Shown one piece after another: positions 26,701 through 39,500 of a DNA stretch of 64,000 nt (position 1 is the stretch's first letter; every line of letters begins with the position of its first letter). Under the pieces are notes generated by a model. That model was given only the letters and a program-made list of their open reading frames with translations, was not told where the DNA came from and searched no databases. The position numbers and the translations under genes are program-made. The stretch lies in contig NC_134369.1 of assembly GCF_035582795.1 (NCBI RefSeq), positions 60,388,001 through 60,452,000 of the forward strand, in the 5' to 3' direction. This DNA comes from Mycteria americana. Its lineage: Eukaryota; Chordata; Aves; Ciconiiformes; Ciconiidae.

Positions 26701-29391
26701 GAAAGTGAAAACATGTCTGCTGTGGAGCAATGTTGGGGGATAGCATAAGCTAGGTGACATAAGTATAAGAATGTTTTTCAGCTGATGCCCCAAGTAAATT
26801 TATGTTGACACTCAGCCCATTGCTAATGGCTCTTTAGATCAAGGTCATTGATTTGCTTTAACATAAAAAAAGTTATGGGAAAGCTAAGTACACCTCTTAA
26901 AATCTGCAGTACAGAAGAGGGTTTGTAACAGTCTATACTCTTTGATTCTCAGCCTCTGGAAAAGACAGGAGATGATAAGCCTCATTTGAGGCTACTGATG
27001 GGAGCAGTAACTGATCTTTACCTGCTGCTGGAGCAGGTGTGGGTGGTGTGGCTGGTTCTAAATATAAGCAAGGAGGTGCCTCTGCCTGCAGCAGGGAGTT
27101 GCCCGTGCCGGTGGCTGCAGTGAGATTGTTGACATGGAGGCTTAGAAGATAACAGTCCTTTGCACCACTGGCTGCCATGAAACAACGTGGAAATGTTTGT
27201 TTAATAAGGACTGTAAAATGTCCCAGGCACTCAGGACTCTTAAATACTTTCATACTTTCAGGGGAACTTTTTCTGGCAAACTTTGATCATATTAAATAAA
27301 GTTCCCATGATATCATAACGCTCCATTTGTTATAAATGTGCTGATTTGCGGATGTGCAATTAGCTGACTCAGGCAAAAAGCACTATAGATATCCTGTGTA
27401 TGAAGTGGCAGTTTATTTCTCTCCATATGGTCTATAACTTGTTCCACGCTGCTTAACGTGTGGTCTGGGCTGACTGCCCGTTGCTCATCGCAGTTTATAG
27501 AGAGGAAGATTGAAGGCAGCCACAGAGTTAATTCTTTGCAATACAGTTATTTCCTTAATGCAATACCTAAGCTGTTTGCATCAGCCAAAATAGACAGTCC
27601 CCTTGAAAGCAGGTGAGTCCTGACCGTTCCCTCTGCGGAGCGAGGGGGTGGCGATGAAATCAGCTTAGGAAAGGGCACTGCATGAATTGAGAATCAGGGG
27701 CTGCCCGGCAGGAAAAAATGGGGCTCCCCAAATCTTGCGTAACTCAGGTCCTTTAAAAGATTTGGTATATTTTTTTTCCTGCCGTATGTTTATTTATCAC
27801 TACTTGAATGGATCTGTACCAAGGGTTAAGTCTTGTCTCTTTTAAGTCCATGGCAAAACTTCCGTGGACCTCAGCAGTGATGGGATTGCATCCTAAATCA
27901 ATAGTCTCAAGAAGACTCTCATTTGTAAAACACGCTCAGTGCAGGACAATTGTTTTGCTGTCAAAGTGGCAGTTAGCACCTTACCTCATTGCACGTTTTT
28001 AACTCTTGTAATACTAAATAAGTATATTCTACTATCCTATCCAGTATCTCTCCTGCTCCTTTGAAATGAGTGAAGAGCATGAAAAAAAGTTCTGAGAGAG
28101 CAATAGCGTATATTAACATACAGGGTTAAACTTCCTGAGGACAAGGAATATTTTTGGTCTCATCAGCATGTTTAGCAGTTGCAGATCTCAGTGTATGAGG
28201 AAATGTCTTACATTCAAAGACTAACAGCTGTGAAATTAGTTTTGCGAATCTGAATATATAACTGCATATTTTATATGCTGTTATGTAGCATTTGTGCATA
28301 TATTCATACAATTTTCTTGTAGTGTATGAAATTTGAGTGCACAGTTTCAGTGTGAACTTTCAGACTTCTTAATCATAAGGTCATTAAACAGAAGACGTTG
28401 CCATATGCAAATTTTGAATTTTGTGCAGTTTTATAAGATGCCTTTTTGGAGTAACACTGAATTAAAAACAACAGATATACATGCATAAAAAGTTATTTGG
28501 AAGGTATGAAATACATGCTTATTAAGAGAAAATGTTTTAATCATGTCTGCCTTCAAATAGCTCTTAGATGGTTACAGTTTTATTTTTGTATTATGATTGT
28601 AATAGTCTTTTTAGAGTACACACAACACATTCTACAGTGCATCTTCATTTCATTCTTAAAAATTAACTGGGTTTTGTGTTTGGAGATGAGTCATTTCAAG
28701 GCTGAGACGCTCACCTTTCTGGCTTCAGTCTGTAGCTCTAAGGATTGAAAATATATAACATTATTGTCTCACACAAATCATATTTCATCTGGTAATGAAA
28801 GTCTCCAAAAGAAAGCGAATACATTACTTGGATGTCTTTGGAACATGAAAGCCTAATACATGGCCAGCAGACGTGCTGCTTGGAAACCTATGGGAATATT
28901 CACATAATTGCAACTAAAGCCTCGCTTCTGTGTTCAGGAATCCTGATCTTCTCACACAGATCTCAACACATGACTGAAATAATCTGTTTATCCAGCGTAC
29001 AGTCCTTTGTGAGGACCGGATAGAAATCAGCTACTGGGTCTTATTCGCAGAGTGCTGTTTCCTTCTAAGTGCTCCCTGTCTAGCCCAGGGCCATGGAGGC
29101 ATTTTAGCAATGCGAAGGGGTGATTAGAGGCACTTCTGCCGGAATGTATGCTGTAGTGCTTAATGAAATTAATTTGGCTTATGATGGGAGCACTGAGAGG
29201 CAGCGCTGGGCTTTGTCCCACTCACTGTCACTGTTTCCCGGCGTGACATTGGATGTGTCGGTAGTGACCTGCTCTTGGCCGTGCCTTGGGCATGCACGGT
29301 GCCAGCAGGACTGGGGGCAGGCGGGGAGTTTTCAGGTGTGCTCGAAGGTGTTTGTGTCCAGGAGAACCAAATCTTTAAAACCAGATTATTC

Positions 29392-29417
29392 TAGCTGATA
29401 TTATTGTAGCTGATATT
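29392..29417. repeat. Short direct repeat, 15-bp period
   Basis: TAGCTGATATT occurs twice, at 29392-29402 and 29407-29417, separated by ATTG. It is a small slippage-type duplication. Confidence 0.8.
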
Positions 29418-32400
29418 TGTGTGTAAGGAGAATCATATCTGCTTGGTTTAGCAGGAAAACTCTTCTGACAACTAAGTACTGTCTCCTTCCCCCCAAATCA
29501 GTGGCTGGATCTATCCCAGACACATGAAAACAGAAATAAAAAGGCTGCTCAGAGCTTTCCTTAATCTGCCTTCCTGCATCCCTCTGCCTAGAACTGTGGA
29601 GCCAGTGTGGCTGAGCTGGGCAATTAGTGATTTGAGTCCGCAGTTATTTGGAGATGCATTTTTCAGGTTATGTCCTTCTCTTCTAATACATGCAGTGAAG
29701 CACTGTTTACACGGACAAACTCTACAATAATAGTCTAGGCAGTGTATGAGCTGTACAGAGGAACTACCACTTGGCTCCAAATAAAGTCAAGTTTTAAATT
29801 CATGAAAAGCAGGATTTTTTTTAATGAAACAAGGTAGTGCCCAAAATCCACCCAGGTCTCAAAGCAGAAAGGCGTAGTATCAGGAAAATGCAGCCAAACC
29901 GAAGTCCCAGAAAAGTGATAATAAAATGTTTCATTAAACAGAAAAAAAGACATAGAAAAACCCACAACAGAAAAAGCTTTGCTTAAATGTCAGTGAGAAC
30001 TTTATTTCTCGTTGGGTTTTAGACTTCCCCCATCAGTTGAAAACCGAAACCCTTCAGTCATACAGAGATTTACTGCAGAGGAATCAGAAGCTGCAGCTGA
30101 ACGGGTGATGCACTAGCAACCGTAAGATCAACCAGATTTTGACACCCATGTTTTTCCTAGGTGCCATTTCACCAATAGTTTCTGCAGGTCTGTCAGTTGG
30201 ATCACGAAAGCAATCTTTTATAACAGGAAAACCACTGGATGTGAAAAGCACTCTGCTCCTCTGCTCAGGTAGAGTGGCATTCGTAGCCCTTGCTCCCCAA
30301 CAGAAACTGCAGTGTTCATGTAGCTGGTGTGCCTTGCCAAATTCAGCCTATTTCTTACACTCCTCTCTTCTTGCTATATTGAACGGGGATCTAGGCTTAG
30401 TCACATGTATGTTGCACTCTGAAACCACTGCAAGGACACGAGGGATTGTGTGATCTCCTGAGGACTGGTCTCCTCAGGGCTCCGCAGGTTTTGCTGTCAT
30501 TAGTGGAGACCTCAGAGCCTCTGGTGCTGACTCCCAGGGAAAGCCCGTGTGCACGGGATGCTACGTGCTGCATCCGTGGTAAAATCATGGCTCCCTGCTG
30601 TGTTTCCAGCAGGTCTTCAAGAGCTGAGCAGCTCCACCATTTGTGGGGTGCTTTGGGAGGTTACCTGGGTGCCACCGCTGCTCCAGGTCGAGTTTGGGCA
30701 GCTGGGCAAAAGGGATCAAAGTAGGTGAGAAAGATAAGATTTTGTGCAATGGTTTACAGAAGGGAGGTAGTTCATTTGCATTGCACTTTAGGGAACTGGG
30801 TTCAGATTAGGTAACGCGTCCGTTCCTGCTTTGTGTAATGCCCGGGTGGGCACTAAGTGGCTCAGCAAAATTCCGCAGTGACACACAAGTGGGTGCGAAC
30901 CTTCCTATCCCCTTCCACACACTGATCCTTCACTATCTTCCTGGGATCACATCGTGGGGTGGCTCAAGTAATGCCATGGGAGAAGTATTTTCTTAAGCAA
31001 TGTGTGTTAAAAAGTGCTGTTACGGTAAAGGACACAAAGTTGTCAGGCAGGGAGAGCTTGTGATGGCCAGAGGTGGGGAGAGGCAGTTGGGATCTCTGAA
31101 CATCTGGTGGGTTTATTCTGCAGTTGTTTGCATTTTGTATTTGCACTGTCCATGTTTGTGTAATCACAGATAACAGGTGACGTATTTAGACACGTTAAGA
31201 GAACTTGTGAGCACACTGACAAAAAAACCCCCAAAGATAATGTCATGTGAAACCAGGAAGAAAACCTCAGCTTTCTCTACCTGCAACCAGACCACGGCAG
31301 GGTCCATCCAGTTCTCCCGCTCATGTTTTCCTGGCATTAGTTCTCCCTCTGCTGTTAATCTCCTCATGCCATAATGCACCCATACCTTGAGGTGAAGCTG
31401 GGAAGACCAGACAGCGTTTGCAGGGTGTTTCCATCCATGTGTACAAGTTTGCCAAACGAAGGAATGGGGAGAAAAGAAGGACAATCTTTTTCAAGGGCCT
31501 GCCACCTCTGAGCGGTAGCCCATCAAAACTGCTGCGGTTTTACCCCAGGTGAGGTAGCACTAAACTATTAATTTGCTGTTCTGCTCTCCAAGACCTCCAC
31601 TCTTTTTGCTGAAATATTTTCAATTATTATTCCTAAATTTGCGAAGTTTCTATCTGTGTTAATAGGCCATCTTGCTGCCATAGCCAGATGGCAATGCCCA
31701 GTTAATGGAGCGGCAGAGCAGGCGAATGAGAGCCTGCAGAGATAGCAAGGGAGGTGGAAGCGTTACTGCAGGGAAAACCCAACCTCCCTGCTGACGGCAA
31801 CGTGGGTGCATGCAAACACGTATGTGGGCAGCTCATGGCAGGAAGGAAATGAAGGCTTGTAGTCTTTCAGGGGTCTCCTGCAGGCACAGCATGGTCAAGG
31901 AGGCTTAATTTTGCAAGGCACGCTAATTAAAAAATAGATGGTACATAGAATTACTGATCTGAAAGGCAATAGCTGATGGCACGTTTTCTGCAGCAGAAGC
32001 CGTGAGAGAAGGTTTCCTCCAGCTTATGGCTGCGATTTCCCAGTGGTTACTCCAAGCCAAATCCCGCATGCCATTTGCGGGAGGCTTAGCGCGGGGCAGG
32101 CAGGAGTGCAGGGGAGAGATGACAAAGTCTCACCTTTACCGTCTCGAGGTCCCAGCTGGCTGCGGGCCAGCCTGCTGCTGAACCAAACAGGGGCTCTCCC
32201 AGCTGTTGGTCATGGAGGGAGGGCGCGCACTGCTTACATACCCCTTGGAGCAAATTTTGTCTTGTTTTATAAAAGTTGGAGATTTCACCCATGTCCTTCT
32301 ATAAGGTACTGGATCGCTTAGCTCCTTCCTTGAAGATGAGGTTTTTTAGTTTATGTATTTATGGTGATGCCCCAAGTAGGACAATGGGGTTGGAGAGTAA

Positions 32401-33230
32401 CCAAAAGAAAGCTTTTGCTCTGGCTGGACCCGGAGTTAGCCAGGTGTAAGGCAGCTCCCATCCAAAAACTGTTTTGCCATGGTAGCTGAGAGTCAGCGTG
32501 CAGTAGCCTGGGCACTGTGCCGTGCCAGTTCAAGTGTTGGGCTGGAGCTGGCCCCCAGCCAGCCAGCAGGCAATGCCAGGCTGGTGGCAAGGCAGGACAG
32601 GGGCCCTCGGTACCGACGGGGTTTGGTTCTGCACCGTGCAAACGTCCATGCCATAAATGAATAATAGGAATTTTTTCTGGGTCTGAGGTTTGTTTGCTTT
32701 TTCTTTTTCTTGGACAGTGAACCTGTACCTTGAGAAAACAAGCAAAATGTTGTTAATATCCATGCCACCAATGAAGCAAAGGCGGCGCATCTAATCTTAA
32801 TCTATATTGTTTGGACTTTCATTCGGTAAATCAGCTGAAAGAAAGAATACATTTCTTTAAAGTGCCTTCCCCGCCCCTGCCGTGCAAGTGTGTTACTTCC
32901 TGCCCCTCTGCTCTCTCAGTAGCGCTTCCCTTTCCTGTTTTGGTTATAAGCCTTCGTAGAGACTCCTGGTTTGTCTCCCTGCCAAATTTGTCTTCTGCTC
33001 AGTAATCAGGTGAAATAGTCTATTTGGGTTTAAGCACACGTGCCAGACTTGAGCATCTACTCCTGCGGGATTACCTGACCAGGTCTTCCTCGATGGCAGG
33101 CACGTAAGTACCTGGGGACTGTGCAGGACGGCAGGGAATTTGTTGACCAGGGTTAATGTGACTGGGTGGGAAGGAGAGCGTGTGTTGTCATAAACGCACA
33201 GAGGTCTGTGTTTTGGTTATAGCCTCATAG

Positions 33231-33530
33231 GATAATTTATAATTGTAGAAAATGGTAATTAAGCTTTTATGGCAATGCTACATTAATATGCATTCCCTGT
33301 CAGTGAGGGAGAGGCTGACTTGACGGAGCGAGCCTCCTTCATTCCTGGTCTGCCTCCGCCAGCTCCAGGGGAATTGTCACAGGTTTATTTGCATTTCTTC
33401 TGGGACTGAAGGGAAACCAAGGCAAAGCAACGCCAGCTTTAATGAAAGACCTTCACGTGGTTTTCCTGTATTCACTTAAGAGGCTGCCTCTCCTGATTAT
33501 TAGTTATGATTATGATCTTTCAAAGTCTTT
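33231..33530. promoter_or_regulatory. Candidate intronic enhancer or conserved element (motif-based only)
   Basis: The stretch holds a TAATTA homeodomain core at 33256-33261, a POU-like ATATGCAT at 33286-33293 and a perfect octamer in reverse orientation, ATTTGCAT, at 33387-33394. It has mixed AT/GC texture and no repeat signature. Such motif mixtures are typical of conserved non-coding elements in long introns, but they also occur by chance. No conservation data were available. Confidence 0.2.
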
Positions 33531-36500
33531 GTTTAAGGTATTGTTCTCCTGAAATATGGATATGGCTGGCCTGTGAGTGAGACCCCTCAATCATGGATTT
33601 TCACTTGACAGTTCAGTTTTGGGTTTTGCATAATGCGTATTTTACAAGATTAGTTACTTCTTGTTTTTATTTCTGTAATTTAAGGGTGAAGGGAAATAGT
33701 TTATATTAATAGCAACCTGTTCTAGTCAAGTTGCTTTTTTACTGTTTTTGACTAATTGGGTTCATAGCATTTCCCCAGGCTATGTACTGGATTTATTTTT
33801 AGGAACTTCTAAACATTTACTTGATATTTGTTTTTAGGAACTCACAAAGTATACCTTCAAGGGTATAGAAAATCTGAAAGTGAACGACACTTCACTGCAG
33901 AAGGAAGTGTTGTGGATTAAAGCATTAACGGAGCAATGGAGTTTCTCCATTAGGAGACAGCAGTGACCGACCTTGTTGGAGCAGGTGGAAGCTGAAGGGA
34001 AGGTTTCTTGGAGCACAGCGTGGCTCTGGGTGTCTGGCTGCCTGGCAGCAATGGCACTTCTCTGAATCACTGCGCTTCCGCTATGAAGTGCCTTTTGCAA
34101 AGCGGTTCTCTTAAAGCATTTTTTTAAGATGTTGAGTTGAGATACTGATGGCTGGAGTTCCCCTGACGGTCATGTAGATTCTTACGCTTCAGTTTGCAAA
34201 ACCGACCAGAAAAGTAATGGGTTAAAATTGACTCCACCACGTAGTTTCAAAATCTCAGCAACATAAGCTAAGCAGATGTGCCGGCTTACAAGGGCATCAG
34301 TCTGCGGCCACTCCGCTGGCCCTAAATCTCCACTGATTGGCAGCTGTGCTATTTAAGTGCTGCGGCAGACACCGAGAGGTCAGGGCTCTCCACAGACTTT
34401 CGCTGGCAGTGCTGAGGGCTGAGCTGCTCTGGACTGACAGTCAGGCCCAGGTGGAACATCTCTTCCGCTGCATTATCGTTTTGCATACTTTTTTTATTTT
34501 TTGTATTTCTACTCACTTCTCCCATGCTCAAGAGCACTGAGGGGTGACAGAAGGTTATGCAAGTTTCTCTGGTCATGCCAGGATTGCATGCATGTTCCTG
34601 AATTTAGCAACTCATCTCCCAAAGTCCTGGCTTAGTGTGAGATTGGGTGCCTCATAAACTGTCTCTTTTTTGGTTTCCAGCCGAAGTGTCTGCAATGGAT
34701 GTCTGCGACAGGTACTGGACAGGGCAATTCCCACTGGGTATGCCAATCTAATAAGGGAGAATTCAGAATTAATGTCTCATTGCTAGCAGAAAGAAGAGTA
34801 ACTCTTAAATACTCTTCCTTGTGCAGGTGAACGGCTGTTCATGTTACTCTTGTTAACGCTGTAGGTACCAGTATGTCCATTTCCTGCTCTGTAAAATATG
34901 TATTTATCTTGCAGGTGTGTCTTGACTTTATTTAACAGCATCAGTTTTTTTGAGAGCTGCTTATGAAGGAGCCTTTGTATTTGTACTATTTTCTTGTAAT
35001 TATTTAATATTAAACTGTTTAGATGCTGGGGTTTAAGAGTGGAGAAAGATGATGGCCAGGCACCTGCAGCAGATGCTCAGTGCAAAAGGCTCATCTCCCG
35101 CTGGCGATGCAGCCAAAGCCCAGTGCCAAAGGCAGATCTTCCATGTGTACATGCAAGTTGAGCAGGACACCAAAAAAATAGCAGCTCCCTGGGAACTGAG
35201 TTTCACTTCAGGCTGACTGGGACGAGGGCAGCAGGTCGTGCTGGTCTCTTTGCACAGGCAGGCAACCAGGAGTGGTGCAAATTGAGGACTTCTGACCGCT
35301 GAGCCCATGGGTTGGTTTTCCAAGGGATCCCAGGAAATGGGACTCAGAAAAGCAAATTGAGATAGTTGTTGTGGCACCTCCATATTATATATGAAACTGC
35401 GACTGCTATTTTTCTAAATGTCTGCTAGAAAACATTCAGGCGTCTGCATGTCACTGAGGATTGAAAGCTCCTATCTGGATGTAAAGTCCCTATGGGTTTC
35501 CACTGTCCTCTGGTGTGATCAAGTGGCTAAGTGCTGTTCTTTCACCATGGGGTTTTGCTGCGTTGCTGAGGAAATAAGTTCTTGAGTGCCCTGGGACAGA
35601 GGTAGGGTGAACGATGGTGACGCTGACCGTCCTCTGAGTTTGGTTGCAGAGGGAAGTAGACTTTGAAAAAGGAGGTCCCAGAAGCATGACTGATGTTGTG
35701 TTGGAGAAGTGAGGCTCCCAACGAGAAACGGGGTCATGAGCAAAGCTGGTGGTGAATCTCTGGTGGGAAGGCTGGAGAGCCACTGCACTACAGCAAGTTT
35801 TATCTGTAATGAGCTCAGATCTCAGATATGGTCTATATGAGCCCAGATGACCTAACTGACTTGTGTTCAGAGGGTCTCCCAGGTTTTTTGTTCTGTAAAT
35901 CCAGTTGTCTGAGAGAAATGTCCACCTGTTTCTATAAAGATTACTACTGAAACACTTCCCCTGCATCCCAGTCATTATTATATTTGTTGTAGTGGAACCA
36001 ATTAAAATGTTTAGCAAATTAGTCCATTAGAGTTTGGTCCATTACTGCAGTACACTTTAAATGCTGCAGGAGCATGACTTGTAGCTCACTAATTCTGAGG
36101 TTAACACAGATACGTACCACAAAGACCACACGTCTCCATATACAGGATTTTGTACTTATGTTAGCTGTTTAAGCTGACATTGAGAGAATTCTGTTGGCTT
36201 CTTAAATCAGCATCAGCATCTATTTCTTGCATGTCAGGTTTAATGACACAACTGTGACTTTCTGTAGGCAGACTCAGTGGACAAGTAGAGCGAGATGTGT
36301 TAAGTGGTTTGTGAGTTATCATCTCACACATTCTGTGTGCTGAGGGTTTGTTCCCAGGTAGGGCAAGCCTTGGGCAAAGTAGTATTAACAGTTTCTGACA
36401 CCAGTAAGGATGGTTAGGTCAGTCCAAAATAATTTTTAATTATTAATCATGTATAGTGCGTGGGGGGAAATGTATGGGAAATAGAAATTAAAAATAAGAT

Positions 36501-39500
36501 AAATGTTTGTGAAAGTAACTGCATTTCCTAAGAATACCAGAAGACAGCTTGTTTGAAGGTGAGAGAACCATGAGCAGCTTGAAACAAGGTAGATCTGTAA
36601 TAGGTTCAAAGCATGATAGCTTGACTTCTATCAGGGGAGCTTTCACAGTTTATGCTAAGTGAATTTCTGCCCCAAGGAAACAGTTGTGTCTGTAAATATA
36701 AAAGATAGTGAAAGTCTCCTGGTCCAGCTGGCATGCTGGAGTAGAGCCCACAGAATTAGGTGTTTAACCCTGAAGTTGGTAGGTTGCCGTCATTTGTTAC
36801 ACCTTTTGTGAGCATGATTCGGTGACCCTCCAAAAGCTGTACGACATTGCTGTGGCTCTAGGAGAAAGTATTTTGAACCTCTCCCATTGCCCTCTGGGTG
36901 GGCTGGTGCTGGGCTGGGGCTCCGGCGTAGAGCTGGGATAACCTTGTGCCACAGCAGGCTCTGCCCAGGGTCACTGTTCAGAGGTGGGCTCAGCGACTCA
37001 GTACCAAGCTCTGCAAAAGTTTTATTCATAAGAAGATACCTTGTGCGTAGAGAAAACAGGTCAACGAAGGAGCAGTGCAGCTTGGCCTCTTGTCTTTTTC
37101 TCAGTCTGGGACAGGAGATAAAAGCCTTGGAGACCCTTCAGAGCCTCTTTACCAAAGACTTGCCTCCAAACACTATGATCTACTCCCATTTTTTCTGTTT
37201 ATTCTCTATGGCCAGGTCTTTTGTGGTTCCATCCTGAGCTTTTTGCTGGTATATTTGGATAACCCACTGGGCTAGGCGGAGTGAAGCAGGAGGACTTTTC
37301 CCCGATCCGTGGCTCTCCCACTCCCAACCTTCACAGTCATCTCTGCCATTTCATTTCCCCCTATGTTTCCTCCTCCTATTTAATTACTTGCAGTTAGCCA
37401 GGTAATGTTAAGCAGCCCCATTGAGTCTCATGTGATAATTCACAAAAAATACAGATATTTTCCCTACGACTCCCTGTGTTATCTTTTGCATACTTTGTGG
37501 CTCGTTTTTGGCTATGAGACCTTGGTAATCATAAATTTACAGAAAGCCAGGAAGAAAGGACTGCATTTTTCAAGTTCTGCACAGACGGAAGAGGAGAGAC
37601 ATTTCTGGATGAAGCTCCCTTCATTGCAGCTCTGTCTCGAAGTGCAGTCTCATTGCTACCCCCAGCTGCTCTCCCCGAATGCAGTAGTCCTGTACCTTAA
37701 CCGGTACCTTAAAGCTTGATGTGACTCATTTGGGGCTGGAAGTGCTGCTGACACCGTAGCTAGCCAGGCAAGGAGGCTACAGCAAATCTGTGTGGCCAGC
37801 CCAAGCATGCCACGCAGCCCAGGAGCTGTGCTTGGCTGCCCGCTCTCACCGGGGCTGGGCGAGAAGGCTCAAAGTTGACCCTCTCAAGAAGGGTTAACTC
37901 CAAACTAGCTAACCTGCTAATTTGTGAGGACAAATCCTATACAAAGAGATGGAAGACAGTGGGTCAAAATGGGTTACACAAAATGAAGCAAACAGTGTTG
38001 CCTGCAAACATACTTTTTTTTTAATTTATAGTTTTGTAATATTGAAACAATATTGTATAAATCTCAATGATGAATGGTGGATTTTAGGTACCAGCTGTGA
38101 ATGAAGGATTTCCCAGTGCAGTCGGCTTCTCTCAGATATGAGGTTAAGCAGATTTGCTTTAACTTCAGGCAAACAAGTGGTCCTGGTGCAGAGGTTTGCC
38201 ATCCCACAGATGTAAAGCACTGAGGAGAAAATGCTTTCAGATTAGATAGGAGAGGATATTAGGATTTGGGTGTAAAGGGGTCCCTAGGAAGAACCCCTTC
38301 CACCTCCACGTATAAATAAGATGTCTCAAATCTGCCCTAGAGCATACTGCAGCACACTGGAGTAGATGTTGTGCACAAACATGAACAATGTTGTTAATTA
38401 AGACGCCTCCATGATGCAATTTTTATCTGTTTTGCAAGTAACTGCCTATGGTGGAAACCCAGGTGGATGTGTCTGACGACTCGCATGTTAATGTAACATA
38501 AAAAATCAATAGGGGAATTAGTAATATTTGGAAAGGTATGTGAAACTTGATGAATCTTCTCCAACACATACCCATTTTTCAGTAACTTTTGTGTATTCTT
38601 AGGAAAATAAGGCAGGTTCTAGAAGCTACACTTATGGCTTTGTGTATAAATACTGATATCTGCCAGACTCTTCTCATGGAGAAGGAATGTGACTGCACCA
38701 TAGTGTGACTAAAACCCATACTTATTACCTGTTATGTGTAGTTGACATAAGTATCAATGGTGTATGGTCCCAAAAATAACAGAAGATTTTGCTAGAGCTT
38801 CTTGAAACCAATGGTGCTTGATTTCCATTTAAAGTAATGGGCTCTGCAGAGGGTAATAGAGAGGTTCTCACTGACCTTTATAAGAGTTTTCCAGACTGTT
38901 TTCAGGGAAGCCCCTTAAAGCAGCAGTGGGAGAGTTGTGCTTTTTGTGGGTAGGACAAGTAAAGAGTCTTCAGGCATAAGGAGTTACACCTCCATTTAGG
39001 GTGAGACAGCAAGCTAGCAATGGGTCCCTGGGGGCATTTTAGGTTTTGAAAGATTGATGAAGTGCTTTGCAGGAAAGGATTCCCCTTGTGCTGTACTTGT
39101 TTTATGTTCCTTTCTGTTATTTCACTGGAGGCCAGATAACAGGCTTAATCCGGTTTTCATTTAAAAATGAATGATGAAAAACTTCCATTGACTGCAGGGA
39201 GAGCAGGGATTGAGCTTGGTGTGTTGCTTTACGTTACCGTAACAATTGGTTGTCATGCATTGAATATTGCTCCTGGGGTCTGTATCTGTATTTCAATTAT
39301 GAGGTTGTAGCGGGGTTATTTGCTGCAGTTTTCAATGGCAGCAAAGTCTGAAGGCAAAGTTGCTGTATCCACAGGAATCTGGATATGGCATTACAAATAA
39401 CACCACAGTAAGGCCCTCATGTCTGTATGGTTAGGTGCATTCTCTTTGTTGTAAGTAAGGATAATTTAATTAATTTTGACTAATTAAGGAGCCCGTGGTA

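Noticed and set aside
35765..35788. AAGGCTGGAGAGCCACTGC, resembling a hAT terminal repeat
   Set aside because: No partner terminus in the expected orientation and no target duplication were found.
35490..36017. 175-codon open frame on the minus strand
   Set aside because: No recognisable domain or splice context, and the composition is like translated intron. I treat it as chance.
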